Assembly (NCBI RefSeq): GCF_000308855.1
Contig: NZ_BAGM01000202.1
Coordinates: forward strand, 1 to 52,465
Length of the DNA: 52,465 nucleotides
Source: Nocardia veterana NBRC 100344
Lineage (GTDB): Bacteria > Actinomycetota > Actinomycetes > Mycobacteriales > Mycobacteriaceae
Reading direction: 5' to 3'
The notes beneath the pieces are model-generated. The model ran no database searches, was not told the DNA's origin, and was given only the letters and a program-made list of their open reading frames with translations. Below, piece by piece: positions 24,102 to 32,026 of this stretch. Positions within the stretch are counted from its first letter, which is position 1. Every line of letters starts with the position of its first letter. The position numbers and the translations under genes are program-made.

Positions 24102-25049
24102 ATGGCAACGCGGACCGCCCGGGGACTCCTACTCGGACGCGAGATCAACTACATGATTCGCGCCTCCGGCAAGAGCCAAGCCGAGGCGGGTCAGATCATC
24201 GAGGTCGGCCAATCCCGTATCAACAGTCTGATCGCGGGCACAGGCCGGATTTCGGCCGGCGACCTCCAGCTGCTGGCGAAACAGCTGGGATTCTCCGACG
24301 AGCACTACATCCAGAGTCTGCTCGAGCTGCGGCGAGACAAGTATCGACGCGGCTTCTGGACGACCGGACATCGCCGGGTTTACTGGGAGGAGCTTCGACT
24401 CCTCGTGGACCTCGAAGAACAGGCAAACAGGCTTCGGATCACAGAGTCCGAGATCATCCCGGGCCTGCTGCAAAGCGAGTCCTACATCCGCGCACTACAT
24501 GCGAACATGTCAGACGCCCACACCGGCGTCACCGTTGAAGACTGGGTGCAGGCGCGGCTCGAGCGCCAGCGAAACCTCGTGAAGGCCGACGCCCCGGAGT
24601 TCCACGCCGTGCTCTCCGAGTCATGCCTACGGCGCCGCCACGGCGACCCCAAGGGGCACGTAATGATCGACCAGCTTCGTCACCTGATCGATCTGTCCCA
24701 GCGCCCCAACATCCTGATCCAGATTTTGCCGTTCAACACCCCCGTTGACGGCGGCGGGATGGAGGATCGCTTCACACTCATCCGCGTACCTTCACCCGGC
24801 GCGGCCGGCGACCTCGAACTCGCGGTGGTAGAAGCTCTCGGGGAAATCCGCTACATCCTCGACAAACCACCAGTCGGCGCCCGCGAAGCCTTGTTCGCCC
24901 GACTCAGTGCCGCCGCACTCAGCAGCGAGGACTCGCGTGAGTTCATCGACCACATCGCACGAGAGGAACCGAAATGCTCCCCATCTTCACCGCCCACGAC
25001 TGCGTCAAAGCAGCGCGCAGCGCGGGTGGGAACTCATGCGTGCGGATAG
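24102..25049 (+). CDS. HTH + DUF5753 regulator, Scr1-like (315 aa)
   Basis: Residues 10-70 form an XRE-like HTH (SQAEAGQIIEVGQSRINSLI). DUF5753 follows, with LRITESEIIPGLLQSESYIR, the FHAVLSESCLRR strand and IQILPFNTPVDGGG. In Streptomyces such proteins work with small DUF397 partners as antitoxin-like or developmental regulators. The partner here starts at 24974 inside this gene's last 76 bp, so the last 25 residues are probably a run-on tail outside the domain. Confidence 0.9.
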   Translation: MATRTARGLLLGREINYMIRASGKSQAEAGQIIEVGQSRINSLIAGTGRISAGDLQLLAKQLGFSDEHYIQSLLELRRDKYRRGFWTTGHRRVYWEELRLLVDLEEQANRLRITESEIIPGLLQSESYIRALHANMSDAHTGVTVEDWVQARLERQRNLVKADAPEFHAVLSESCLRRRHGDPKGHVMIDQLRHLIDLSQRPNILIQILPFNTPVDGGGMEDRFTLIRVPSPGAAGDLELAVVEALGEIRYILDKPPVGAREALFARLSAAALSSEDSREFIDHIAREEPKCSPSSPPTTASKQRAARVGTHACG

Positions 25050-25381
25050 GCCGGAAGAATGGCTGGACCGTAGTCTGGGACGACAAACTTGCGACGCCCG
25101 AGACTGATCGAGGCGCACCGCTTCCCTCGGCTCAGACGCTGGTTGTTCCGGACGAGCAGTTCGACGCATTTCAGGAAGCGCTGCGCGCTGGGCGCACAGA
25201 TGGGCAATGTATACGCATCCGCCAGTCATCGGCGGGGCAGTACACCTTCACTGCCCACCATGCTGCTCATTCCCGGAACACCGGTGTCGCTCTGCACTTT
25301 GATCGCGACGAGTTCGACGCGTTTATGAGCGGTGTCCAGAATGGCGAGTTCGATCTCGAGCAGTTCCCAACGGCAGCGTAA
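24974..25381 (+). CDS. DUF397-type partner protein (135 aa)
   Basis: Position and N-terminal FTAHDCVKAARSAGGNSCVRI match the role and opening pattern of DUF397 partners, which normally read S..GGN.CVEVA. The second half repeats the ending theme (VPDEQFDAFQEALRAG and later DRDEFDAFMSGVQNG), so the protein looks like a duplicated or extended version; ordinary DUF397 proteins have 60-80 residues. GAGAGGAA precedes ATG 24974. It overlaps the DUF5753 gene by 76 bp in another frame. Confidence 0.8.
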   Translation: MLPIFTAHDCVKAARSAGGNSCVRIGRKNGWTVVWDDKLATPETDRGAPLPSAQTLVVPDEQFDAFQEALRAGRTDGQCIRIRQSSAGQYTFTAHHAAHSRNTGVALHFDRDEFDAFMSGVQNGEFDLEQFPTAA

Positions 25382-25829
25382 CTGTAGGTTCCCAGAATTC
25401 ATGGTGCAATCTCAGAAGGGCTGGCGGTGACGTGGCGGATCCGCCACAGTTTTGAGATTCCGTTCATCCCTGGCGGCTGATTCGTGGGGGTACGGTCTCC
25501 GAGTTTTGAGCGGGAAGCAAATGGCGCGGTGCTCGGCCGCGTTTGATCAGTTCGGAACCGGCAGTCCGCCGCAGTCCGAGCTCATCACCAGAAGGCACAA
25601 CAGTGCGGCGGCCAGCGGAGCCGGGGTAAGCATAGGTTCGCGCCGGTGGTGCCGAACCGGTTGTGTTATGTGGCGGCGGCGACCAAGACGAAGGCCGCCA
25701 CCGCGGTGGGTGTATCAGAGTTGTTTTGGCCAGCAGGAATGGGAACGTGCCCAGGCACTAGTTGCCGGGGTTGTGTGAGGTCCATCCTTCACCGTGCACG
25801 GCGGGGCCGCCGTCGTTCGGTGCCATTTG
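25382..25829. other. Intergenic region with terminator-like hairpin
   Basis: No supported gene. The 16-bp palindrome GTGGCGGATCCGCCAC at 25432-25447 is followed by AGTTTT and probably ends the DUF5753/DUF397 transcript. The rest contains only overlapping low-quality frames. Confidence 0.5.
25432..25453 (+). terminator. Hairpin terminator after DUF397 gene
   Basis: A perfect 8+8 inverted repeat (GTGGCGGA/TCCGCCAC) is followed by AGTTTT, 50 bp after the stop codon at 25381. Confidence 0.55.
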
Positions 25830-26078
25830 CTAAGGCGCGGTGCCGGGGCCGGGTTGGGAGTCTTCGACGAAGTCTTTCACGCTGGTGGGCGACGGCCCTT
25901 CGATGTTTGGCTCTTCGAGGTCGTCGAGGCCGTCAGTTTGGTGATCAGCTGGCTTGTCGTTGTTGACCACCGAGTACTCCTGAGGGCGGGACGCTGGTTC
26001 GTGGGTGTAGTGGACAATGATCACGACCCCAGTGGCCGCGATCGTTGCTAGGCCGAGGCCGAGGAGCGGCTTACGCAT
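25830..26078 (-). CDS. Small membrane-anchored protein (82 aa)
   Basis: The N-terminus MRK plus a hydrophobic helix (PLLGLGLATIAATGVVIIV) is a signal anchor or uncleaved signal peptide. The rest is acidic and Pro-rich, without cysteine. AAGGACGG lies eight bases before the ATG. No family is recognised; the gene stands alone. Confidence 0.65.
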   Translation of the reverse strand: MRKPLLGLGLATIAATGVVIIVHYTHEPASRPQEYSVVNNDKPADHQTDGLDDLEEPNIEGPSPTSVKDFVEDSQPGPGTAP

Positions 26079-26484
26079 CGGGACCGTCCTTTTCTGCGGC
26101 GAGCAGACCCGGCAGCAGTTGCGTCTCCCCCAACTGTACGTGGCCGGGGTCGATGCCAGGATGAGGTGGTTAGGAGAGGTGACCTCCTGCGGAGCGTACC
26201 TTGACGCGGATCGAGGCGGCCGCTACAAGCTGGAGTGAGCACCGCCCAATCCTGTTGCTGCCCAGTGTAGGTCGCCTCCGCTGAGGAGCAGTGAGATCGA
26301 CTGCGGCTGGTCACGTCGGGGCGCCGCGGCCAGCACCCGATCCCATATACCGCTCCGCCAGCTGCCACACCGCGCCGTCCATGCCACCCATCCTCACCGA
26401 TAGCGTCAGCCGACGCGCGGAACCTACTGAGGTAGCAAGGAATTCGGATGGACCGCGAACAGCGTCGCCATCAGAATTGCCGGT
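26079..26484. other. Intergenic region, no gene seen
   Basis: Divergent promoters for the small membrane protein and the GNAT gene should lie here. Overlapping frames on both strands lack ribosome-binding sites and family motifs. Confidence 0.45.
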
Positions 26485-26886
26485 ATGGCGGCAATTGTGG
26501 AGCGTGCCATCGGCGTGCAGGAGTACCGGCGCCTGCGCGCCGAGGTGGGATGGAGCACTCCCGATCACTGCGTGTGCGCGACCGCGTTGGCGACGTCATT
26601 GTTCTCGGTCGTGGCCCACGACGAGCAAGGCCGATCGGTGGGAATGGCTCGCGCAGTCTGCGACGGACTGTACGTGCTGATCGTGGATGTAGTCGTCTCT
26701 CCGCCGGAGCAAGGTCAAGGCATCGGCACGCAGTTGATCGATTCCGTTGTGGAATGGGCCCGCCAGCAACGTGTTCCACATTTGGCGTTGGGTGCGAGCA
26801 TGGACGTGGCGGGCCTTTATCACCAGCATGGATTTGTTCAGGCCGGACAGTATCTGCGGTTCATCGACTCCATCGCGCTGGCGTGA
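26485..26886 (+). CDS. GNAT-family N-acetyltransferase (133 aa)
   Basis: The acetyl-CoA pyrophosphate loop is VVVSPPEQGQGIGTQLID (motif A, Q/RxxGxG/A), followed by VPHLALGASMDVAGLYHQHGF (motif B). The length is typical of small stand-alone GNATs. The acyl acceptor is unknown. No strong ribosome-binding site is seen at ATG 26485. It converges with the PPC-domain gene. Confidence 0.85.
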   Translation: MAAIVERAIGVQEYRRLRAEVGWSTPDHCVCATALATSLFSVVAHDEQGRSVGMARAVCDGLYVLIVDVVVSPPEQGQGIGTQLIDSVVEWARQQRVPHLALGASMDVAGLYHQHGFVQAGQYLRFIDSIALA

Positions 26887-26976
26887 GCGTACCGACGACG
26901 TTGACCGTCACCGCTACGATTTCAGGCTGCAGTCGATGTAGCGCAAACGGTTGGCGACCTCTGCCTGCTGGGTCGA

Positions 26977-27435
26977 CTATCGGAATTTGAGGAGCGGGAC
27001 GTCGAAGAGTTCGTGGTCGGGGGTGCGTTGCATGTCGGGGTGGGCGACTTCGATGACGAGCATTTCGGTGAGGAATTGGATACGGGCGTCGAGGAGGTGG
27101 CTGGTGTGGGCGGTGGCGGAGTGTTCTTTCAGTCCGACGGTGACGTGGATGTGTGGTTTGATCTCGTTGGTGTCGGGGTCGTAGGCGAGTGTGCCGGCGC
27201 CGAGGGCTTCGACGTTGCGGAGCTGGACTTTCGACCAGACGGGGGCGTCGGGGTTGTCGAGGTGTTCGCAGGTTCCTACCAAATCGACAGTGCTGAATCC
27301 GGCGATGAAGGAGGGGATGTAGCCGCTGCGGAGGTTGTGGGTTCGGCAGAAGTCGGTCAGTGCTGGGTAGAAGTTGTCGCCGTGGTCGAAGGTGACGCCG
27401 AAGGATCGGCCCAGGGTGATTTCGTGTGCGCGCAT
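26977..27435 (-). CDS. PPC-domain (DUF296) protein (152 aa)
   Basis: The PPC/DUF296 fold is recognised by FGVTFDHGDNFYPALTDFC, the IPSFIAGFSTVDLVG strand and HIHVTVGLKEHSATAHTSHL with its invariant His residues. Plant versions carry AT-hooks; bacterial stand-alone PPC proteins have largely unknown functions. Its ATG shares one base with the asparaginase stop (TGATG), so the two are translated together. Confidence 0.88.
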   Translation of the reverse strand: MRAHEITLGRSFGVTFDHGDNFYPALTDFCRTHNLRSGYIPSFIAGFSTVDLVGTCEHLDNPDAPVWSKVQLRNVEALGAGTLAYDPDTNEIKPHIHVTVGLKEHSATAHTSHLLDARIQFLTEMLVIEVAHPDMQRTPDHELFDVPLLKFR

Positions 27436-28481
27436 CAGTGGTCCTTGCTGGGATCGGTTGGCCAGGGCCAGGTTTCGGGGTCTCGGTAGCCGCCGGCCGC
27501 GGCGAAGGCTGCGTGGATGGTGGGTCTGTCGTTCGTGGCGGACAACAGGGTGTGCAGCAGTATGCGGGCTTTGATTGGGTCGAGGTATCCGGCGCTGGCG
27601 AGACCGCGGGCAAGCAGGTCGCGTTCGGAGCCAGGGAATCCGTAGGTGGTTTCGAGCACGGATCCGGCGCCGGTGCGTGAGGCGAGGACGACGGGGATCT
27701 TCGCGGCGAGGGTTTCGAGGGCGGGGACGAGGTGGGCCGGGACGTGGCCTGCTCCGAGGGCGGCTACGACGAGCCCGTCGATGTGGTCGGCGAGTGCGTG
27801 CAGGGCGGATCCGTCGTCTCCGAGGGTGATCGTGAGGATCGGGATGCGAAGGTCGTTTCGGGAGCGGGCGGGGATGGTGGTTCGGTGGGCCAGGATGTTG
27901 AGCAGGCGGGCGCGGGTTTCGACGAGGTAGCCCAGCGGGCCGCCGTTGGGTGAGCTGAAGGTGGCTGTGCTGGTGGTGTGTGTTTTGCGGACGCGGCGGG
28001 CGGCGTGGATTTCGTCGTTGAACACGACGACGCAGCCTTGATGGCGCAGGTGGGGGCTGGCGGCGGTGCGGATGGCTGCCAGGAGGTTGGCGGGTCCGTC
28101 GGGGCCGGCGAGGGTGGGGTTGCGCATGGCGCCGGTGACCACGACCGGCTGCGGGGCGGTGTGCAGGAGGTCGAGCAGGTAGGCGGTCTCTTCGATGGTG
28201 TCGGTGCCTTGGGTCACGACGACGCCGTCGACATCGGCGGCCCGGTCGGTGATGGTGTCGGCGAGGGCGGTGATGTCGTCGATGGTCAGGGATGCGCCCG
28301 GGGTTTGGCGGAAGTTCACCACGTCGACGGCGATGCCGGTATCGGCCAGGCCCGGTACGGAGGCGATGAGTTGTTCGGCCGTCAGGGCGGGTGCGACGCC
28401 GCCGGTTGGGCTGGTGGTCATGGCGATGGTGCCGCCGAGGCCGAAAACGGTGACGCGGCGGCATGATTCGTCGGTGGGCAC
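27435..28481 (-). CDS. Type I/II-like L-asparaginase family protein (348 aa)
   Basis: Both catalytic Thr motifs are present: LGGTIA (Thr18) and VVTQGTDTIEET (Thr93, Asp94). Lys and PDGPANL further on complete the usual set. No signal peptide is present, so the enzyme is cytoplasmic. Substrates of the family include asparagine, glutamine and related amides; here the pathway context suggests a specialised amide. GTG 28481 lies ten bases after the stop of the HTH regulator gene. Confidence 0.88.
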   Translation of the reverse strand: MPTDESCRRVTVFGLGGTIAMTTSPTGGVAPALTAEQLIASVPGLADTGIAVDVVNFRQTPGASLTIDDITALADTITDRAADVDGVVVTQGTDTIEETAYLLDLLHTAPQPVVVTGAMRNPTLAGPDGPANLLAAIRTAASPHLRHQGCVVVFNDEIHAARRVRKTHTTSTATFSSPNGGPLGYLVETRARLLNILAHRTTIPARSRNDLRIPILTITLGDDGSALHALADHIDGLVVAALGAGHVPAHLVPALETLAAKIPVVLASRTGAGSVLETTYGFPGSERDLLARGLASAGYLDPIKARILLHTLLSATNDRPTIHAAFAAAGGYRDPETWPWPTDPSKDH

Positions 28482-28490
28482 GCAGGCAGC

Positions 28491-29924
28491 CTAGCGATCG
28501 GTATCGGGGAGGTCGCCGAGGAATTGGCATGCTTGCTCGATCCCGGCCAGTGACAGGAGTCGGCTGCGCGGGCGGGTGAATCCGGATACTCCGTGATCGG
28601 CCAGTTGCCGTGCCCGGCCGGTGAGCCAGGTCCAGTCCAGTTCGAGGTAGCCCGCGAGCGAACGCAGTCGCGTGGTCGGGGTGGTTCCGGAAAGGATAGA
28701 GTGAGCGCGGGCCCAGGCGGCGGCGTCGGTGAACTCGCGCAGGGTGGGGCGGTGGTCCGTGACGTCGACATGCCAGATGTGGTCGGAGTTGACCCAGCTG
28801 GCGACGATCGCGCGGCGGGTGTGGTCGAGAACGAATCCTTGGGTGGCGCTGTATTCGGGATCGCCGCAGACGGCGACGGTGATGGCGAACGATTCGATCA
28901 ACGCCGCGGTCAACATCAGCAGCACTCTCTCGGGCTGGGGTGAGGCGGTCACCGCGGCCGGTGGTATGCAGAATGCCCGGGTCAACGTCTCGGCGGCGGA
29001 GACCTTCTGGGCGATGGTCTGCAGGTACCGGTATTTGTGCGCGAACAGCAGCCAGGTGCTGGCTTCTTCACCGCGCTGCTCGCGGCTCCAGAACACCGGT
29101 GGCTGGGTCAGCTCGTCGGTGTGGCCGAGGATGTGTCGAGCGCAGACGTGCGAACCGAGCCACATTTGCGAGACCGCCGACATCGCACCGGTCAGGTCGG
29201 GACCGACGCCGGGGCGCGGTGGTGTATCGGGTGCGGCCAGTTGCGTTGTCGCGGTGTGGAGTTCGGCGTCGTCGTCGAGGAGGGCGTCGTCGAGATTGGT
29301 AACGGCCCAGAGAACGGCGGTCGTGAACGGGTCGAGCCGGTAGGCGGCAGGCACCAGCAGCGGCGCCCCGTCACCGGAGGAGTTCAGCTTGGCCAGAGCA
29401 TGGCGGCGATCCACCGCGTAACCGGCGGCCTCGGGCTCGGTGCCGACCGTGGCGACGACGAGGCTGCGGCGGGGGCGGTGAAGTAGCGGATCGACAGCCA
29501 CGGTGGTACCCACGGTGGCGATGATCCGGTCACCGTCGCGGCGGGCGGGCAAGGCGAGTACCGGAGTCGCTGACCCGGAAAAGAACCGCCCGGCAGGGGT
29601 CGTAATGGTCTGCAGCCCAGACGGGTCGGCGCCGAGCCAGCCGAGGTCGGCATCGGCAGGGGCGGGTGCGCGCGGGCTGTCGACGTCACGCTCGGCGATG
29701 AGCTGAAAGAACAGCTCTTGTGCGTCACTGGTGGCGCGGGCCAGCTCGATATCGAGCAGTTGCTGCGTCGCGGGGCGCAGGCGCACCATGTGGCCGCGGG
29801 CGCGCCAGTTCGAGACGGTTTTGGCGTCGACTCCCAGGCGGTCGGCGAACTCACGCACCGACTGGCGGGTGACGGTTTGCAGAACTACCGCTTCGAACCC
29901 AGTCCATTCGCTGCCCAGCTGCAT
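28491..29924 (-). CDS. HTH regulator of divergent operons (477 aa)
   Basis: Residues 5-58 form an HTH (WTGFEAVVLQ, EFADRLGVDAKTVSNWRARG, RPATQQLLD) closely related to that of the HTH-FGE protein at 20506. The other 420 residues have no FGE fold. They include ALPARRDGDRIIATVGTTV and a helical C-terminus that may sense a ligand. ATG 29924 follows GGGGACA. It is transcribed away from the aldo/keto reductase operon with inverted and direct repeats between, and it heads the operon with asparaginase and PPC genes. Confidence 0.8.
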   Translation of the reverse strand: MQLGSEWTGFEAVVLQTVTRQSVREFADRLGVDAKTVSNWRARGHMVRLRPATQQLLDIELARATSDAQELFFQLIAERDVDSPRAPAPADADLGWLGADPSGLQTITTPAGRFFSGSATPVLALPARRDGDRIIATVGTTVAVDPLLHRPRRSLVVATVGTEPEAAGYAVDRRHALAKLNSSGDGAPLLVPAAYRLDPFTTAVLWAVTNLDDALLDDDAELHTATTQLAAPDTPPRPGVGPDLTGAMSAVSQMWLGSHVCARHILGHTDELTQPPVFWSREQRGEEASTWLLFAHKYRYLQTIAQKVSAAETLTRAFCIPPAAVTASPQPERVLLMLTAALIESFAITVAVCGDPEYSATQGFVLDHTRRAIVASWVNSDHIWHVDVTDHRPTLREFTDAAAWARAHSILSGTTPTTRLRSLAGYLELDWTWLTGRARQLADHGVSGFTRPRSRLLSLAGIEQACQFLGDLPDTDR

Positions 29925-29934
29925 GATGTTGTCC

Positions 29935-29983
29935 CCTACAGGAATTCGGAATTCCCACGGTAATCCCACACCACGCCTACAGG
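29935..29983. promoter_or_regulatory. Divergent operator candidate
   Basis: GGAATTC-G-GAATTCC (29941-29955) is a perfect inverted repeat. CCTACAGG occurs twice, at 29935-29942 and 29976-29983, 41 bp apart (about four helical turns). Both lie in the 134-bp gap between the HTH regulator and the aldo/keto reductase gene. Confidence 0.55.
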
Positions 29984-30058
29984 CGAGGATTCCTCCGATG
30001 CGGTGACAGGGGCGACAGTGGTGGCCACGGTTTTTCGCCACTGAAGAGGGGAGCGGTG

Positions 30059-31138
30059 ATGCTCAAGCGGATGTTGGGGTCGAGCGGTATCGAGGTCTCG
30101 GCGATCGGTGCGGGGTGCTGGGCCATCGGTGGCCCGGACACCAACCTGGGTCTGCCGATGGGGTGGGGCCGGGTCGAGGAGTCCGCCGCGATAGCCGGGC
30201 TCGAGCGGGCCTGGGAACTAGGGGTGACGCTGTATGACACCGCAGACGTGTACGGGCACGGCCGATCCGAGCGGCTGCTGGGTCGATTGGTATCGCAGGT
30301 GCCGCGAGACAGGATCCAGTTGGTTTCCAAGGTCGGCTACTTCGCCGGCACCGCGGCCCATGGTTATGATGCCGGGCACATGCGCCGCCAACTCGAGCAG
30401 ACGCTGAACAATCTCGACACCACCTGGTTGGACGTGTATTTCTTCCATCACAGCGAGTTCGGCCCGAACGACGAGCGACTCGAGCTGGCGATCGAGGCGA
30501 TGCGCGGTTTCCAACAGGAGGGCCTGATTCGCGCCATCGGCATGCGAGGCCCGCACCGCTACGCCCCCGAGCGCCTCTCCGTCGGCCCGAAAGCCGACAA
30601 GGAGGCGCGGTTCCGGGAGCTGTTCGACCGCATCGCCCCGCAGGTGCTGGCCGTGCGGGACAACCTGCTCACCCCGCAGGACCGGTCGAACAGCATTTTC
30701 ACCTTCGCCGACAGCCACGGCTGCGGCGTGCTGATCAATAAGCCCTTGTCCCAGGGCTTGCTGACCGGCACCTACGACCCGGCGCGGCCACGAGTATTCG
30801 GCCCTCAGGACCACCGCTCCCGCAAGCGATGGTTCTCCCCGGCAGCGCTCGCGGTGATCAGCGACGGACTCGACCAGGTGCGGACGCTGGTCGGCCCGGA
30901 CAACGAAGACCTGATCCGGATCGCGGTGTGGTCGTGTCTTACCCGCTCCGAGAATGCGGCGGTCCTGGTCGGATTCAGCAATCCCGCCCAGGTGGCGACG
31001 AACATCTCGGCAGTGGGCGCCCGGCCCGACGACGTGGTGATCACTCGGGTGCGTGCGATCATGGCCGATGTGCAGCGCCGCCTCGATGCCGAGGGTGAGG
31101 TGTTCGTCGACGAACAACCCGTCGGGGCCCGGCCGTGA
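30059..31138 (+). CDS. Aldo/keto reductase (359 aa)
   Basis: The catalytic tetrad is visible: Asp60 and Tyr65 in LYDTADVYGHG, Lys91 in LVSKVGYF and His130 in VYFFHH. LNNLDTTWLDVY and the C-terminal VLVGFSNPAQV complete the family pattern. The enzyme should use NADPH to reduce a carbonyl. ATG 30059 follows GGGGAG; GTG 30056 is an alternative. Its stop overlaps the EEP gene start as GTGA. It heads the operon divergent from the HTH regulator. Confidence 0.9.
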   Translation: MLKRMLGSSGIEVSAIGAGCWAIGGPDTNLGLPMGWGRVEESAAIAGLERAWELGVTLYDTADVYGHGRSERLLGRLVSQVPRDRIQLVSKVGYFAGTAAHGYDAGHMRRQLEQTLNNLDTTWLDVYFFHHSEFGPNDERLELAIEAMRGFQQEGLIRAIGMRGPHRYAPERLSVGPKADKEARFRELFDRIAPQVLAVRDNLLTPQDRSNSIFTFADSHGCGVLINKPLSQGLLTGTYDPARPRVFGPQDHRSRKRWFSPAALAVISDGLDQVRTLVGPDNEDLIRIAVWSCLTRSENAAVLVGFSNPAQVATNISAVGARPDDVVITRVRAIMADVQRRLDAEGEVFVDEQPVGARP

Positions 31139-31920
31139 CCGGCACGGCGACCAGGCCGGTACGGGTGCTGACGTGGAATGTCCAGCACGCCAACACCCTT
31201 CGCGCCCGCAAGCAAGTGTCGTGGCTGTCGCGAGTCGACGCCGACGTGGTGGTGCTCACCGAGGTCTCGGCCGGCGCGGCCGGCGAGGTCACCGCGCAAT
31301 GGCTGCGCGAGGCCGGCTACGCCGTGCACCTTCCACAGCCCGGCGCTGACCGCTACCGCGTGCTCGTGGCCGCGAAAGGGATCACCGACCCCGTCGAGAC
31401 GGCCATCGCGGTGATGCCCCACCGGTTCGTCACCGTCCGCGTCAAACCCGCGACCGGTGCACTGTTCACGGTCGCCGGGATCTATGTCCCCTCGCGCGGC
31501 CCCAAGCACGAACGCAACGTCGCCAAACGCGCGTTCCAGGACGCGGTCAGCGCCGCCCTACTCGCGCTGACCGAACAGTGCACCCCGGTAGGGCCGTGTG
31601 TGATCGCGGGTGATCTCAACGTTGTTGAGCCAGACCATGTTCCGCACCACCGCGTCTACGGAGCGTGGGAGTACGACTTCTATCGCTCCTTCGCCGCCAA
31701 CGGATTCATCGACGCGTTCCGGCTGCTGCACGCCGAGCGAACAGAGCATTCCTGGTTCGGACGCGTCGGCGCCGACGGCGAACGCAACGGCTACCGGTTC
31801 GACCACCTGTTCATCGACAGCGACCACCGTCATCTTGTGCGCGAGTGCGCCTATCAGCATCGCCCGCGACTCAACGGGCTCAGCGATCACTCCGCGATGA
31901 CCCTCACCCTCCACATCTAG
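31135..31920 (+). CDS. Endonuclease/exonuclease/phosphatase family protein (261 aa)
   Basis: EEP-fold motifs are in order: VLTWNVQ (Asn15), VVVLTEVS (metal-binding Glu), VAGIYVPSRG, VIAGDLNVVEPDH (Asp/Asn) and GLSDHSAM (Asp-His). Family members cleave phosphodiesters in nucleic acids, lipids or sugar phosphates. There is no signal peptide. The gene is translationally coupled to the aldo/keto reductase, so a small-molecule phosphatase role is more likely than a DNA nuclease. Confidence 0.85.
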   Translation: MTGTATRPVRVLTWNVQHANTLRARKQVSWLSRVDADVVVLTEVSAGAAGEVTAQWLREAGYAVHLPQPGADRYRVLVAAKGITDPVETAIAVMPHRFVTVRVKPATGALFTVAGIYVPSRGPKHERNVAKRAFQDAVSAALLALTEQCTPVGPCVIAGDLNVVEPDHVPHHRVYGAWEYDFYRSFAANGFIDAFRLLHAERTEHSWFGRVGADGERNGYRFDHLFIDSDHRHLVRECAYQHRPRLNGLSDHSAMTLTLHI

Positions 31921-32026
31921 CCACGCCCGTCCCCATCCTTTTTCAGCGCCCGATTCCGCAGGTCGGCACGCGCTGCGATCCAGTGCTGCCCAAAACCGGT
32001 CGGGCACCGCCCAGAACGGCCGTCTC

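Noticed and set aside
26977..28530. 517-residue minus-strand frame spanning the asparaginase gene
   Set aside because: Only its last 152 residues (the PPC domain) are real; the rest is an out-of-frame Arg/Pro/His-rich shadow of asparaginase.
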